From: Pseudomonas sp. LP_7_YM
Lineage (GTDB): Bacteria > Pseudomonadota > Gammaproteobacteria > Pseudomonadales > Pseudomonadaceae
Direction of reading: 5' to 3'
Assembly: GCF_004364435.1 (NCBI RefSeq)
Contig: NZ_SOCT01000006.1
Location: 234,647-298,646, forward strand
Length of the DNA stretch: 64,000 bases
Shown: positions 20,593 through 28,925 of the stretch, in pieces
Layout of the letters: each line of letters opens with the position of its first letter
Position numbering within the stretch: position 1 is the stretch's first letter
Notes under the pieces: model-generated
Database searches by the model: none
What the model was told of the DNA's origin: nothing
Seen by the model: the letters and a program-made list of their open reading frames with translations, nothing else
Made by a program: the position numbers and the translations under genes

Positions 20593-21572
20593 CGGAAAAC
20601 GTACTTCACAATGTAAGCGTGAAGATCGTTGAAGACTCGATAGGGCACCGGCTCAGGGCAGCGCTCGGAATTGGCCAACGCCAGGTGTGCGGCTTTCAGG
20701 GTTTCCCCGCGCTCGTCAAGTGACACGATCGGCGCGTTCACCAGTCTTGCGTAATTGTTGAATGCGCAGGGTTTGTTGGCTTCGGCGGTTCGCAGAATGC
20801 GCATCGCGTGATGCCGTGGCTCGATGACCACACCGTTTACGTCGGTAATGGATTGTGGGATCAGCTCACTGGATTGGGTGCATAGACTGCGGCAGACGAC
20901 GCGACGGTCCCTGAGCACTCCGAAGCCGCGCTCGTACAAAGTGATGGTGGAACCTACCGAGGCAGCGCAGGCATTTTCGAACGCTGTCAGGATCGATTGG
21001 GCATTGGCCATACTTGCGTCGATGTTCTCAAGGCTGACGAATCGCTCCAGCTCCTTGCTTTCGATACTCTTTAGCGCACGTTCAATGGTCGATACGTGAG
21101 CGAACTCTCTTTTGCATCCGATCAGGTGTACCTCGAACTGGTATCCCTTACTGGCGGCATACATGGGCAGGCTTGCGAACTCTATGCTGTCCAGTGCTGT
21201 TTCGATAATGATGTTGTATTTGTTGGCAAACGCGTCCTGAAAAATCTTCCTGCCCAGGTCCCAGATAAACTGTTCGGTATGTGCATAAGCATGCAGCACG
21301 CCATGCTCAAGCATTTGCGCATACTGCGGATGCCTGGCCCGGTATTCAGGAATGTAAGGCCTGATGAAGTCAGAGTATTGCCCGCTGGGCAGCAGGGTAT
21401 TTTCCAGCAGGTACGTTTTACCCGCTCCCTGGGCGCCCGCCACCACAAGCAGCTTGGGCGTTTTGCCGCCATCGGATGGCTCGGCAATCGCATCGAAGAT
21501 ACCGGGTGCAATTTCAGCGTATGTCTGGTTGATATCGGTTTGCGTGTAGTGGTAAGTCGGCGCGCGAGTCAT
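20589..21572 (-). CDS. Zeta-toxin-family P-loop kinase, no antitoxin adjacent
   Basis: 327 residues. Walker A GAQGAGKT lies at 46-53, followed by YNIIIETALDS around 115 and an HLIGCKRE stretch, the order expected for zeta-toxin and related polynucleotide or nucleotide-sugar kinases. Family members phosphorylate UDP-N-acetylglucosamine and poison wall synthesis, or act as effectors. The protein is longer than classical zeta, with a C-terminal part of about 110 residues that I do not recognise. The start at 21572 has a strong AGGGAAAGG site. No epsilon-like antitoxin lies upstream: the next gene is separated by a terminator. Composition looks slightly richer in AT than its neighbours. Confidence 0.75.
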   Translation of the reverse strand: MTRAPTYHYTQTDINQTYAEIAPGIFDAIAEPSDGGKTPKLLVVAGAQGAGKTYLLENTLLPSGQYSDFIRPYIPEYRARHPQYAQMLEHGVLHAYAHTEQFIWDLGRKIFQDAFANKYNIIIETALDSIEFASLPMYAASKGYQFEVHLIGCKREFAHVSTIERALKSIESKELERFVSLENIDASMANAQSILTAFENACAASVGSTITLYERGFGVLRDRRVVCRSLCTQSSELIPQSITDVNGVVIEPRHHAMRILRTAEANKPCAFNNYARLVNAPIVSLDERGETLKAAHLALANSERCPEPVPYRVFNDLHAYIVKYVFR

Positions 21573-21710
21573 GGCCTTTCCCTGATGTATATAAAGTGAA
21601 TAAGTCAGGGATGGACGTAATAGGGACCAACACTTGCGTGTCAATTGAGGCGGTGTCGGATGTTTCTCAGGTTTTTGTGGGCTAGCAGCAGGTGGAAGAC
21701 ATTCAACGCA

Positions 21711-21738
21711 TAAAAAAACCCGGCGCGGTGGCCGGGTT
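21711..21738 (-). terminator. Rho-independent terminator of the 58-residue gene
   Basis: Read on the minus strand, AACCCGGC and GCCGGGTT form a perfect 8-bp stem with a 6-base loop, followed by a run of T (A-run at 21712-21718). It separates the small gene at 21753-21929 from the kinase gene. Confidence 0.88.
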
Positions 21739-21752
21739 TCAAGGAAAATCTC

Positions 21753-21929
21753 TTAATCTTGCTCGTCGGGTCGTACCCAATACTTCTCGCATTCCTGACA
21801 TGCGGCCTGAACCATTTCTTCAGTGATCAGAATCTGGTTTCCGTACTCGTCAAGTATCGCGCCGCCCAGTTGCAACTCGGCTTGGGGGCGTAATACGTGT
21901 TCTTGATTGCTACTGTGTTGCAAGCTCAT
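21753..21929 (-). CDS. Small conserved hypothetical protein, 58 residues
   Basis: The frame begins MSLQHSSNQEHVL and ends ECEKYWVRPDEQD. GAGGAGA sits 7 bases before the ATG, one of the best ribosome-binding sites in the window, and a strong terminator follows within 45 bases. It is acidic, with two cysteines in CQEC and a DEYGNQILITEEM segment. I recall similar short proteins in pseudomonads without assigned function. It has its own transcription unit, so it is unlikely to be the antitoxin of the adjacent kinase, though this cannot be excluded. Confidence 0.75.
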   Translation of the reverse strand: MSLQHSSNQEHVLRPQAELQLGGAILDEYGNQILITEEMVQAACQECEKYWVRPDEQD

Positions 21930-22226
21930 GGCCTATCTCCTCATCAGATTGGGCGTTTCAATTTAGCCACGCTCCATGACCACGCCATGACACCCCTGGA
22001 CGCATCGCGCGCCCTTACGGTCCCACCGACGGCAGCAACATTTGCCAGCCGGTCTCCGGGCCGATCCGCTGTAACCGCCCTTGGTTAACGTCATGACGCA
22101 GCGCTGGCGCAAGGTGGATACTTTTATGCTGACTGGCACCACACGCCTGAGTTCAGGAAAAGACGACGAGCGTGCATGAAAAGTCAGGTGTAGGCTCTGC
22201 GCTTGAGTTTTCATCGAGTGCATTTC

Positions 22227-24005
22227 ATGTCATCAGTTTTCTCCGGCCGCCAGCGCCACGCTCTCCGCTTGGCACTGCGGATGATCGCGCCTTATCGCAA
22301 ACAGGCCATCGGTGCGCTGGTGGCATTGATCGTGACTGCCGCCATTACGTTGTCGATGGGACAGGGCATCAAGCTGATGGTCGATCAGGGCTTCATGACC
22401 CGCTCGGTCACTCTGCTTAACGAAACCATCGGGCTATTCATGCTGCTGGTCGTTGCACTGGCGGTGGGTACCTTTACCCGTTTCTATCTGGTGTCGTGGA
22501 TCGGCGAGCGGGTGGTGGCCGATCTGCGCAAACAGGTGTTCGACCATCTGGTCAGCCTGCATCCCGGGTTTTACGAGAGCAATCGCAGCTCGGAAATCCA
22601 GTCCCGACTGACGGCTGATACCACCTTGCTGCAATCGGTGATCGGCTCGTCGCTGTCGATGTTTCTGCGCAACGCGCTGATGGTGGTCGGCGGGGTGATC
22701 CTGCTGTTTTTCACCAACCCCAAGCTGACCAGCATCGTGGTTGTCGCATTGCCGCTGGTGGTGGCGCCGATTCTGATCTTCGGACGGCGGGTGCGCAGCC
22801 TTTCGCGCGAAAGCCAGGACCGTGTGGCGGACGTCGGCAGCTACGTTTCCGAGGCGTTGGGGCAGATCAAGACTGTCCAGGCGTATAACCACCAGGCGCA
22901 GGATCGTCAGCGATTTTCCCGCACTGCGGAGGATGCATTCGAAACCGCACGCAAGCGGATTCTGCAGCGTTCGTGGTTGATCACTCTGGTCATCGTGCTG
23001 GTGCTCGGTGCAGTGGCGGTGATGCTTTGGGTCGGTGGAATGGATGTCATTGCCGGACGAATCTCGGGGGGTGAACTGGCGGCGTTTGTGTTCTACAGCC
23101 TGATCGTTGGCAGTGCGTTCGGCACCCTCAGCGAGGTGATCGGGGAATTGCAGCGCGCTGCCGGTGCCGCCGAACGCATCACCGAGCTTTTGCAGGCGCG
23201 CAGTGAAATCACCCCGCCTGCCAGCGATGTCATGCAGTTGCCGGAGCGGGTGAGGGGTCGTCTGGCGCTGCAAGACGTCAGTTTTGCCTACCCGTCACGA
23301 CCGGAGCGCAACGCGGTCGACGGCCTGAGCCTGACCATCGAAGCGGGGGAAACCCTGGCGCTGGTGGGGCCGTCAGGTGCAGGTAAATCCACGCTGTTCG
23401 ATCTGTTGCTGCGTTTTTACGATCCCCAGCAAGGCCGGGTACTGATCGATGGAGTACCTGCCAAGCTTCTCGATCCGCACGACCTGCGCCGCTGTTTCGC
23501 CTGGGTGTCGCAGACGCCGGCGCTGTTTTTCGGCAGTGTCGAGGACAATCTTCGCTACGGGAATCCGGCTGCCAGCGACGAGGAGGTTCGAAGGGCCGCG
23601 CATATCGCCCATGCCGATGAGTTCATTCACCTGTTACCACAGGGTTACCAGACCCACCTGGGCGACAGTGGAATGGGCTTGTCCGGCGGGCAGCGTCAAC
23701 GTCTGGCCATTGCCCGGGCGTTGCTGGCCGACGCGCCGATCCTGTTGCTCGACGAAGCCACCAGCGCACTGGATGCGCAGAGCGAGCACCTGATTCAGCA
23801 GGCGCTGCCGACGCTGATGCAAGGTCGCACGACGCTGGTGATCGCCCACCGGCTGGCCACTGTGCAGAACGCAGACCGGATTGCGGTGATGGATCAGGGA
23901 CGGCTGGTCGCAGTGGGGACGCATCGGGATCTGATTGCCAGTAATCCGCTTTATGCACGGCTGGCGGCGTTGCAGTTCAACGGGGGAGTGGAGCTGGAGC
24001 GGTAA
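22227..24005 (+). CDS. ABC exporter, fused permease and ATPase (MsbA/LmrA type)
   Basis: 592 residues. About six membrane segments occupy residues 20-300, followed by an ATPase domain with Walker A GPSGAGKST (near 380), signature LSGGQRQR (near 485), Walker B LLLDEATSALD and the switch IAHRLAT. This is a half-transporter that works as a homodimer. Substrate unknown: lipid, peptide or drug. ATG 22227 is chosen; TTG 22203 and GTG 22218 are in frame, and no start has a strong ribosome-binding site. It is not msbA itself, since there is no lpxK neighbour. Confidence 0.88.
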   Translation: MSSVFSGRQRHALRLALRMIAPYRKQAIGALVALIVTAAITLSMGQGIKLMVDQGFMTRSVTLLNETIGLFMLLVVALAVGTFTRFYLVSWIGERVVADLRKQVFDHLVSLHPGFYESNRSSEIQSRLTADTTLLQSVIGSSLSMFLRNALMVVGGVILLFFTNPKLTSIVVVALPLVVAPILIFGRRVRSLSRESQDRVADVGSYVSEALGQIKTVQAYNHQAQDRQRFSRTAEDAFETARKRILQRSWLITLVIVLVLGAVAVMLWVGGMDVIAGRISGGELAAFVFYSLIVGSAFGTLSEVIGELQRAAGAAERITELLQARSEITPPASDVMQLPERVRGRLALQDVSFAYPSRPERNAVDGLSLTIEAGETLALVGPSGAGKSTLFDLLLRFYDPQQGRVLIDGVPAKLLDPHDLRRCFAWVSQTPALFFGSVEDNLRYGNPAASDEEVRRAAHIAHADEFIHLLPQGYQTHLGDSGMGLSGGQRQRLAIARALLADAPILLLDEATSALDAQSEHLIQQALPTLMQGRTTLVIAHRLATVQNADRIAVMDQGRLVAVGTHRDLIASNPLYARLAALQFNGGVELER

Positions 24006-24022
24006 GTCGTTCGGCCAGATGA

Positions 24023-24050
24023 AAACGGCACCCGTTGGCGCCGTTTGCTT
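24023..24050. terminator. Bidirectional terminator between ABC exporter and ppnP
   Basis: AAACGGC (24023-24029) pairs with GCCGTTT (24040-24046), followed by T-rich sequence on the plus strand and preceded by A-rich sequence, serving both convergent genes. Confidence 0.8.
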
Positions 24051-24055
24051 TTGTA

Positions 24056-24343
24056 TCAATCTTTGCGGTATTCGCACAGATAGGCGGTTTCGTCGCTGAC
24101 TTCCAGATCAAACTTGCTATTGGCCGGAACACGGAACTGGTCGCCAGCGCTGAAGGTTTCCCAGTCGCTGCCACCCGGCAGCAGCACTTTCAGCGAACCG
24201 GAGATCACGTGCATGATTTCGCGCTCTGCCGTGCCGAAGTTGTACTTGCCTGGAGCCATGACGCCGATGGTGGCCGCACCTTCCTTTTGCTGGAAAGCGA
24301 TGGACTTGACGGTTCCGTCGAAATACTCGTTGACCTTGAACAT
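24056..24343 (-). CDS. ppnP: Pyrimidine/purine nucleoside phosphorylase PpnP (DUF1255)
   Basis: 95 residues, a small cupin. MFKVNEYFDG...SIAFQ and GKYNFGTAEREIMHVISG match the PpnP (YaiE) family, which splits many nucleosides with phosphate to ribose-1-phosphate and free base. AAGGAGA precedes the ATG. Single-gene unit, convergent with the ABC exporter. Confidence 0.93.
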   Translation of the reverse strand: MFKVNEYFDGTVKSIAFQQKEGAATIGVMAPGKYNFGTAEREIMHVISGSLKVLLPGGSDWETFSAGDQFRVPANSKFDLEVSDETAYLCEYRKD

Positions 24344-24431
24344 GGCTGATCTCCTTGGAAGGGCTGGAAAAGGCCAAACAGTATGCCCAACGTACAAAAG
24401 GCCGTCATCCGCTTTGATAAATGCGTCACTT

Positions 24432-24974
24432 TCAGGCGGGAATCACCAGCGGCAGCAACCTTGCAGTATTGCGGGCGTCGGTCAGCGCCCGGTGTTGCTG
24501 ACCATTGAAGTGCATCCCTGCCAGTTGCAGAGCGGTGTTCAATCCGCAGGGCTTTTGCAATTGCCGCGCCTGGGCGAAGCGCTGCTTGAGGTTGATATGC
24601 GGCAGGCTGCTCAACTCACTGGTCAATTGCTGTTGTTGCCATTGCTGCACCAGTTGCTCCCGGTCGTAATCGCCCCAACTGACCCAGCCCACCAGCCGCG
24701 TGCGATGGTGAGTCATCCACCGCTCGAATTGCGGCCAGATCATCGCCAGTGGCGCTGCCGTGTCGATCTGGCCCTGTTGTATATGCGTCAGTCCCCGGCA
24801 AAAAGGCGTCAGCTGCGGTCGTCGCGCCGGTCGCACGAGACGTTCGAAGTGATCTATCTCGCGACCGGCCGAGTTGACCACGCAAGCGCCGATCTCAATG
24901 ATTTCCATCTCTGCCACAGGCCACCCGCCTTCTTCGGTGGTGGCCTCCAGGTCTATCACCAGCCAATGGGGCAT
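24432..24974 (-). CDS. DEDDh-type 3'-5' exonuclease (KapD/ERI1-like)
   Basis: 180 residues. WLVIDLEAT carries the first acidic pair (D-x-E), EIIEIGA supports the fold, and HRALTDARNTARLL supplies the final His and Asp of the DEDDh active site. The length fits single-domain exonucleases such as KapD, which are probably RNA or DNA trimming enzymes. The ATG at 24974 is chosen because a GGGAG site precedes it; an upstream in-frame reading to 25010 adds a basic tail not expected in the family. Confidence 0.85.
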   Translation of the reverse strand: MPHWLVIDLEATTEEGGWPVAEMEIIEIGACVVNSAGREIDHFERLVRPARRPQLTPFCRGLTHIQQGQIDTAAPLAMIWPQFERWMTHHRTRLVGWVSWGDYDREQLVQQWQQQQLTSELSSLPHINLKQRFAQARQLQKPCGLNTALQLAGMHFNGQQHRALTDARNTARLLPLVIPA

Positions 24975-25309
24975 TGCTCGCTCCCGTTTCCTAATCCATG
25001 GCACCGTCATGCAGCGTAGTCATGTCCAACTCGTTGCGTTCAACCCGTTAAGTTCGCGGGGGCTCATGGGTGGGACTCGCAGGGTGGGCGATGGTTTGAC
25101 GAGGGCGACGATTTTTTTGTCGGGCCTGGGCGCGAATGTTGGCCAAACGCTTGCTTGGTGCAGGCGCTCGGCATAAATTGCGGCGCGAATACGTGCACGA
25201 TCGTTCGGGCGGCAAATAAACCCGGCCTGCGTTTCGTTTGACCGTTGTCTAATTGTTCGCGAACGCATAGCTTACGCGTAATCCGATTCGCCAGAGGTGC
25301 TTTGTCTTG
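24975..25309. other. Intergenic region, nothing recognised
   Basis: About 335 bases between divergent genes. Open frames exist on both strands but none has start signals. No clear hairpin-plus-T terminator or promoter was identified. Confidence 0.3.
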
Positions 25310-26140
25310 ATGTCCACGCCGGTGCGAATGGCTTTGAAAACGCTGCTCATGGCGACGACCCCATTGTGGGCCTTGCAGGCAGGTGCTGAGCAGGTCGTGC
25401 GAATTGGTGCTGCGCATTTTCCGCCTTACACCATCCGTCCTGAGCGGGGCGAAGACACAGGCCTGCTGCCGCAGATGGTCAGCGCATTGAACGCCATGCA
25501 GAGCGATTACCGCTTTGAAATGGTGCCGACCTCGATTCCCCGACGTTTCCGCGACTTCCAGCAGCAACGGTTCGACATGGCGATCTTCGAGAACCCGGAG
25601 TGGGGCTGGAAGGACATTCCCCATGAGGACGTGGACATGGGGCTGGAGGATGCCGAAGTCTTCGTCGCCCATCGTCTGCAAGGGCGTACGCAACGCTATT
25701 TCGATGACCTGAAGGGCAAGCGTCTGGCGCTGTTCAGCGGCTATCACTATGCATTTGCCCACTTCAATCCCGATCCGAAATTTCTCGCTGAGCAGTACAA
25801 CGCCACGCTGACCTATTCCCACGACAGCAATCTTTTGATGGTGCTGCGCGAGCGGGCGGACATTGCGTTGGTGACGCGTTCCTATTTGAGTACGTTCATG
25901 GCCGCTAATCCGCAGGATGCCGAGCAGTTCCTGATCTCCGACCGGGTTGATCAGGTCTATCGGCATTACGCATTGCTCAGGCCCAATGCACCGATCAGCG
26001 GAGAAAAGTTTGGTGAACTGCTCAAGCAACTGCGGGAGAACGGGCAGATGTTCAAAATTTTCCAGCCGTTCCGCATTGCCGTGACGCCGCAGGCTTCCCA
26101 CCATGCAGTGGCGCTGGATTCGGTTGATGGCAGGGAGTGA
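25310..26140 (+). CDS. Periplasmic solute-binding protein, SBP_bac_3-like
   Basis: 276 residues with a signal peptide (about 1-26, ending LQAGA). RIGAAHFPPYTIRP and TGLLPQMVSALN are typical of family 3 (amino-acid-type) binding proteins. There is no transporter gene nearby, so it may be a stand-alone sensor or orphan binding protein. ATG 25310 is used; AGAGGTG lies upstream, and a TTG directly before is also possible. An antisense frame covering the gene is a shadow. Confidence 0.8.
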   Translation: MSTPVRMALKTLLMATTPLWALQAGAEQVVRIGAAHFPPYTIRPERGEDTGLLPQMVSALNAMQSDYRFEMVPTSIPRRFRDFQQQRFDMAIFENPEWGWKDIPHEDVDMGLEDAEVFVAHRLQGRTQRYFDDLKGKRLALFSGYHYAFAHFNPDPKFLAEQYNATLTYSHDSNLLMVLRERADIALVTRSYLSTFMAANPQDAEQFLISDRVDQVYRHYALLRPNAPISGEKFGELLKQLRENGQMFKIFQPFRIAVTPQASHHAVALDSVDGRE

Positions 26141-26190
26141 GCAGGCGTAACGGCGCTGCGTTAAATGCACTGCGGTAGATGCACGGCAGG

Positions 26191-26214
26191 CGGGCGATGG
26201 AGCTCCACCGCCCG
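26191..26214. other. Strong hairpin between convergent genes
   Basis: CGGGCG (26191-26196) pairs with CGCCCG (26209-26214) and the stem continues inward through TGGAGCTCCA with one mismatch. It is GC-rich and lacks a T-run, so it may end transcripts weakly from both sides. Confidence 0.5.
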
Positions 26215-26220
26215 ACCGGC

Positions 26221-26388
26221 TTAGCGGTCGCGTGCGTCCTTGGCGTCCATTTCAGCGTTGCGCTCGTGCACGCGCTTGAGCTGTTCTTCGGTCAGGGGCA
26301 GTTTTTTCGCTGAATCCTTGAGCATCAGCAAACCACCGACGATCGAGCCGATTGCAATTACCAGAATCAACCAGGCATACCAGGGCAT
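26221..26388 (-). CDS. DUF2897 family small membrane protein
   Basis: 55 residues: one N-terminal membrane helix (WYAWLILVIAIGSIVGGLLM) followed by a charged tail with LTEEQLKRVHERNAEMDAKDA. I recognise this as DUF2897, a small inner-membrane family of unknown function in gamma-proteobacteria. AGGAGAGAG precedes the ATG, and in pseudomonads it is often found beside pyrF, as here (divergent). Confidence 0.85.
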   Translation of the reverse strand: MPWYAWLILVIAIGSIVGGLLMLKDSAKKLPLTEEQLKRVHERNAEMDAKDARDR

Positions 26389-26635
26389 GGGGGCTCTCTC
26401 CTTATTGTGATACGGCTTTGAGCCATTTCCCGGTCCAGTGGTTCAATTGCAGAAATGCCCGACAGGCCATGAACACCTGCATGTGCAGAACGACGAGCGC
26501 ACAGGGCGACTCACCTTCCTGCGGCAGCGAATTCATGCACGAATCCCTGTGCACCATTTACCGATCACCGGGTCCCGCCCCGGGGGATGTTCAGCTACAA
26601 TGCGCGCCGATTTCGACTTGCCAGAGAACCCGCTC

Positions 26636-27334
26636 ATGTCCGTCTGCCAGACCCCTATCATCGTCGCCCTGGATTTCCCGACCCGCGAAGCCGCGTTGAG
26701 ACTGGCCGATCAGCTGGACCCCAAGCTATGCCGGGTCAAGGTTGGCAAGGAGCTGTTTACCAGTTGCGCATCCGACATCGTCGAAACACTGAACAGCAAG
26801 GGCTTCGAAGTCTTCCTCGACCTCAAGTTCCACGACATTCCCAATACCACGGCAATGGCAGTCAAAGCTGCGGCCGAGATGGGCGTGTGGATGGTCAACG
26901 TGCATTGCTCCGGCGGCTTGCGCATGATGGCGGCTTGTCGCGATGTGCTGGATCAGCGCTCCGGGCCAAAGCCTCTGCTGATTGGCGTGACCGTACTGAC
27001 CAGCATGGAGCGTGAGGATCTGGCGGGGATCGGTCTGGACATCGAGCCACAGGAACAGGTGCTGCGTCTGGCCGCGTTGGCCGAAAAGGCCGGTATGGAT
27101 GGTCTGGTGTGTTCGGCGCTGGAAGCCCAGGCCCTGAAAGCCGCGCATCCGTCCCTGCAACGGGTGACGCCTGGCATTCGTCCGGCGGGCAGTGCGCAGG
27201 ATGATCAACGCCGTATTCTGACCCCGCGTCAGGCGCTGGAAGCAGGCTCCGATTACCTGGTCATTGGTCGTCCGATCAGCCAGGCCGCCGACCCGGCGCA
27301 AGCGCTGGCGGCTGTGGTGGCAGAGCTGGCGTAA
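26636..27334 (+). CDS. pyrF: Orotidine-5'-phosphate decarboxylase
   Basis: 232 residues. The TIM-barrel active site motif DLKFHDIPNT near residue 60 contains the Asp-Lys-x-x-Asp catalytic set; VTPGIRPAG and DYLVIGRPI form the phosphate-binding loops. It makes UMP, the last step of de novo pyrimidine synthesis. The start at 26636 leads directly into the conserved TPIIVALDFP strand. A TACAAT -10-like box lies at 26596-26601, about 35 bases upstream, without a good -35. Confidence 0.96.
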   Translation: MSVCQTPIIVALDFPTREAALRLADQLDPKLCRVKVGKELFTSCASDIVETLNSKGFEVFLDLKFHDIPNTTAMAVKAAAEMGVWMVNVHCSGGLRMMAACRDVLDQRSGPKPLLIGVTVLTSMEREDLAGIGLDIEPQEQVLRLAALAEKAGMDGLVCSALEAQALKAAHPSLQRVTPGIRPAGSAQDDQRRILTPRQALEAGSDYLVIGRPISQAADPAQALAAVVAELA

Positions 27335-27357
27335 GCACTGGAGGTCCCGATCCTTTC

Positions 27358-27445
27358 GTAGGAGCCGGCTTGTTGGCAAACCGGCACTTCAGGCGTTGGA
27401 ATGTGTCGGTGCAACTGCCCCTTTCGCCAGCCAGCTGGCTCCTAC
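27358..27445. repeat. Dispersed intergenic repeat with inverted ends
   Basis: GTAGGAGCCGGCT (27358-27370) and AGCTGGCTCCTAC (27433-27445) are near-perfect inverted ends of an 88-base element between convergent genes. It belongs to the common GTAGGAGC-type pseudomonad intergenic repeats. Confidence 0.65.
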
Positions 27446-27460
27446 GGTGTCAGGTGAGTG

Positions 27461-28603
27461 TCAATAGCCGATTCGTTTCAGGATCGAATCCATGCTTTCC
27501 TTCGAAGGCCGGCCGTAGAACTTCAGCAGTTCCGACGCGCGATTGGTGAAGAAACCATCGACGCCATGGCTGCCTATTTCCTTGAAGTCCACCGCGTCAT
27601 CCACGGTATACGGGTGGACGATCAGGCCGCGGTCGTGGGCCATCTTGTTCATCCATGGCTGCACCAGATCCATATAGCTCTGGTCTCCACCGTTCCTCAG
27701 TGCCGATGCCGGGCCTGTACCGATGGCCCCATGGGCTTTGGCCCAATCCATCCACGCCGCGAACTCTTCCTTGGATTTCACCTGCTGAGTGGCGTAGAAG
27801 CTGGCCTTGTCCTTCGCCCCCGAGTCCTTGAAGGTCTGGTCGGATGCGGCCTGAATGGAGCCGTCACCCAACCACAGCAACAGCACTTTTGGTGTGTGCG
27901 GCATGGCTTTGTGCAGCAGTTCCAGGCTCGGCTTCTCGAACGTCTGCAGCACCACCCGGCCCGGCGTATGCGCCACGTTGACATAGCCTTTATCGGCTTC
28001 AGGCCTTTGGCTCAGCCAACCGCGCTGTTCGAGCTTTCTCCTGAGGTCCTCTTCAATGCCCGGAAACTGCGCAGGCACCTTGGTTTCGATGTAGAGCCCC
28101 GGCTTGTTCTTGCCGCCCTCTGCGATGTCGATCACCTCATCAAGGGTCAGAATCTTCAACCCCGCGTAACTGGCGCGGGCACGATCCGCGTGCGCCTTGT
28201 TGAACCATGAGCCGGCGTCCAGGCGTTTGAGCTCTTCCAGCGTGAAGCTGCTGACCGGGTCTTTCGTACGAGTCGGATACACCCCGGCGATATTGGTGGT
28301 GCGCTCCAGTGTATCGTCGTGCAAGGCGATGAGCACACCGTCCCTGGTCCGCTGAATGTCCATTTCCAGATAGTCCGCCCCCAGCTCGCGGGCCAAGGTA
28401 TAGGACGGCACCGTTTCCTCAGGCGCGTTGAACGAGGCGCCACGGTGAGCGATGACCGCAGGCCACGGCACACCGGCTTTCGCAGCCAGCGCCTTGCCCG
28501 GCTCGTCGGCCGCGACTGCCCATCCCGACGCCAACATGGCCCCCGTCAGCGCGGTGCTGAGCAACGTTCGGGAAAGCGACTTTGCAGTGAGTCCTTTGAG
28601 CAT
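27461..28603 (-). CDS. Glycerophosphodiester phosphodiesterase, periplasmic (GlpQ-like)
   Basis: 380 residues with a signal peptide (about 1-32, ending WAVAADE). VIAHRGASFNAPEET carries the catalytic His-Arg, and EMDIQRTRDGVLIALHDD the metal-binding Glu and Asp with the second catalytic His. Such enzymes release glycerol-3-phosphate from phospholipid head groups in the periplasm. The start at 28603 has AAGGA about 11 bases upstream; an earlier ATG at 28627 lacks a site. No glpT-like transporter lies nearby. Confidence 0.88.
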   Translation of the reverse strand: MLKGLTAKSLSRTLLSTALTGAMLASGWAVAADEPGKALAAKAGVPWPAVIAHRGASFNAPEETVPSYTLARELGADYLEMDIQRTRDGVLIALHDDTLERTTNIAGVYPTRTKDPVSSFTLEELKRLDAGSWFNKAHADRARASYAGLKILTLDEVIDIAEGGKNKPGLYIETKVPAQFPGIEEDLRRKLEQRGWLSQRPEADKGYVNVAHTPGRVVLQTFEKPSLELLHKAMPHTPKVLLLWLGDGSIQAASDQTFKDSGAKDKASFYATQQVKSKEEFAAWMDWAKAHGAIGTGPASALRNGGDQSYMDLVQPWMNKMAHDRGLIVHPYTVDDAVDFKEIGSHGVDGFFTNRASELLKFYGRPSKESMDSILKRIGY

Positions 28604-28925
28604 GGTGATGATGTTCCTTGTGTGCATGATTCATTCATGAGGCGGCGTTGATCACCGCTGCGCGTCAGTCAGCTTTTCGCTGCCGTGTTCCGGGCGCATC
28701 CTTCAGACCATAAACAGCTACCTGAGGTGCGGGCAAGTCGCGTGTCGCAGCGGGAAAACAACCGTCGCTGCGAGTGGCTGTCCGGCCCGGCGCTGCCCAA
28801 GCGCAGGTCTGCGAAATACGGCGCCAGTCTTATGGAGTTCCATGACGTTTAAACGTTAGCGTGCTCCACAATTGCGCTGACTCGCGCTACTGTCAGTGCC
28901 AGCGAATTTCTGCGAAGGAGTGATG
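28604..28925. other. Intergenic region with a 12-base palindrome
   Basis: About 320 bases between divergent genes. ACGTTTAAACGT at 28845-28856 is a perfect palindrome about 70 bases before the dehydrogenase start, possibly an operator. No other structure was recognised. Confidence 0.4.

Noticed and set aside
25064..26170. Minus-strand frame covering the periplasmic binding protein gene
   Set aside because: The plus strand has a signal peptide and family motifs; the antisense product shows no domain and lacks a ribosome-binding site.
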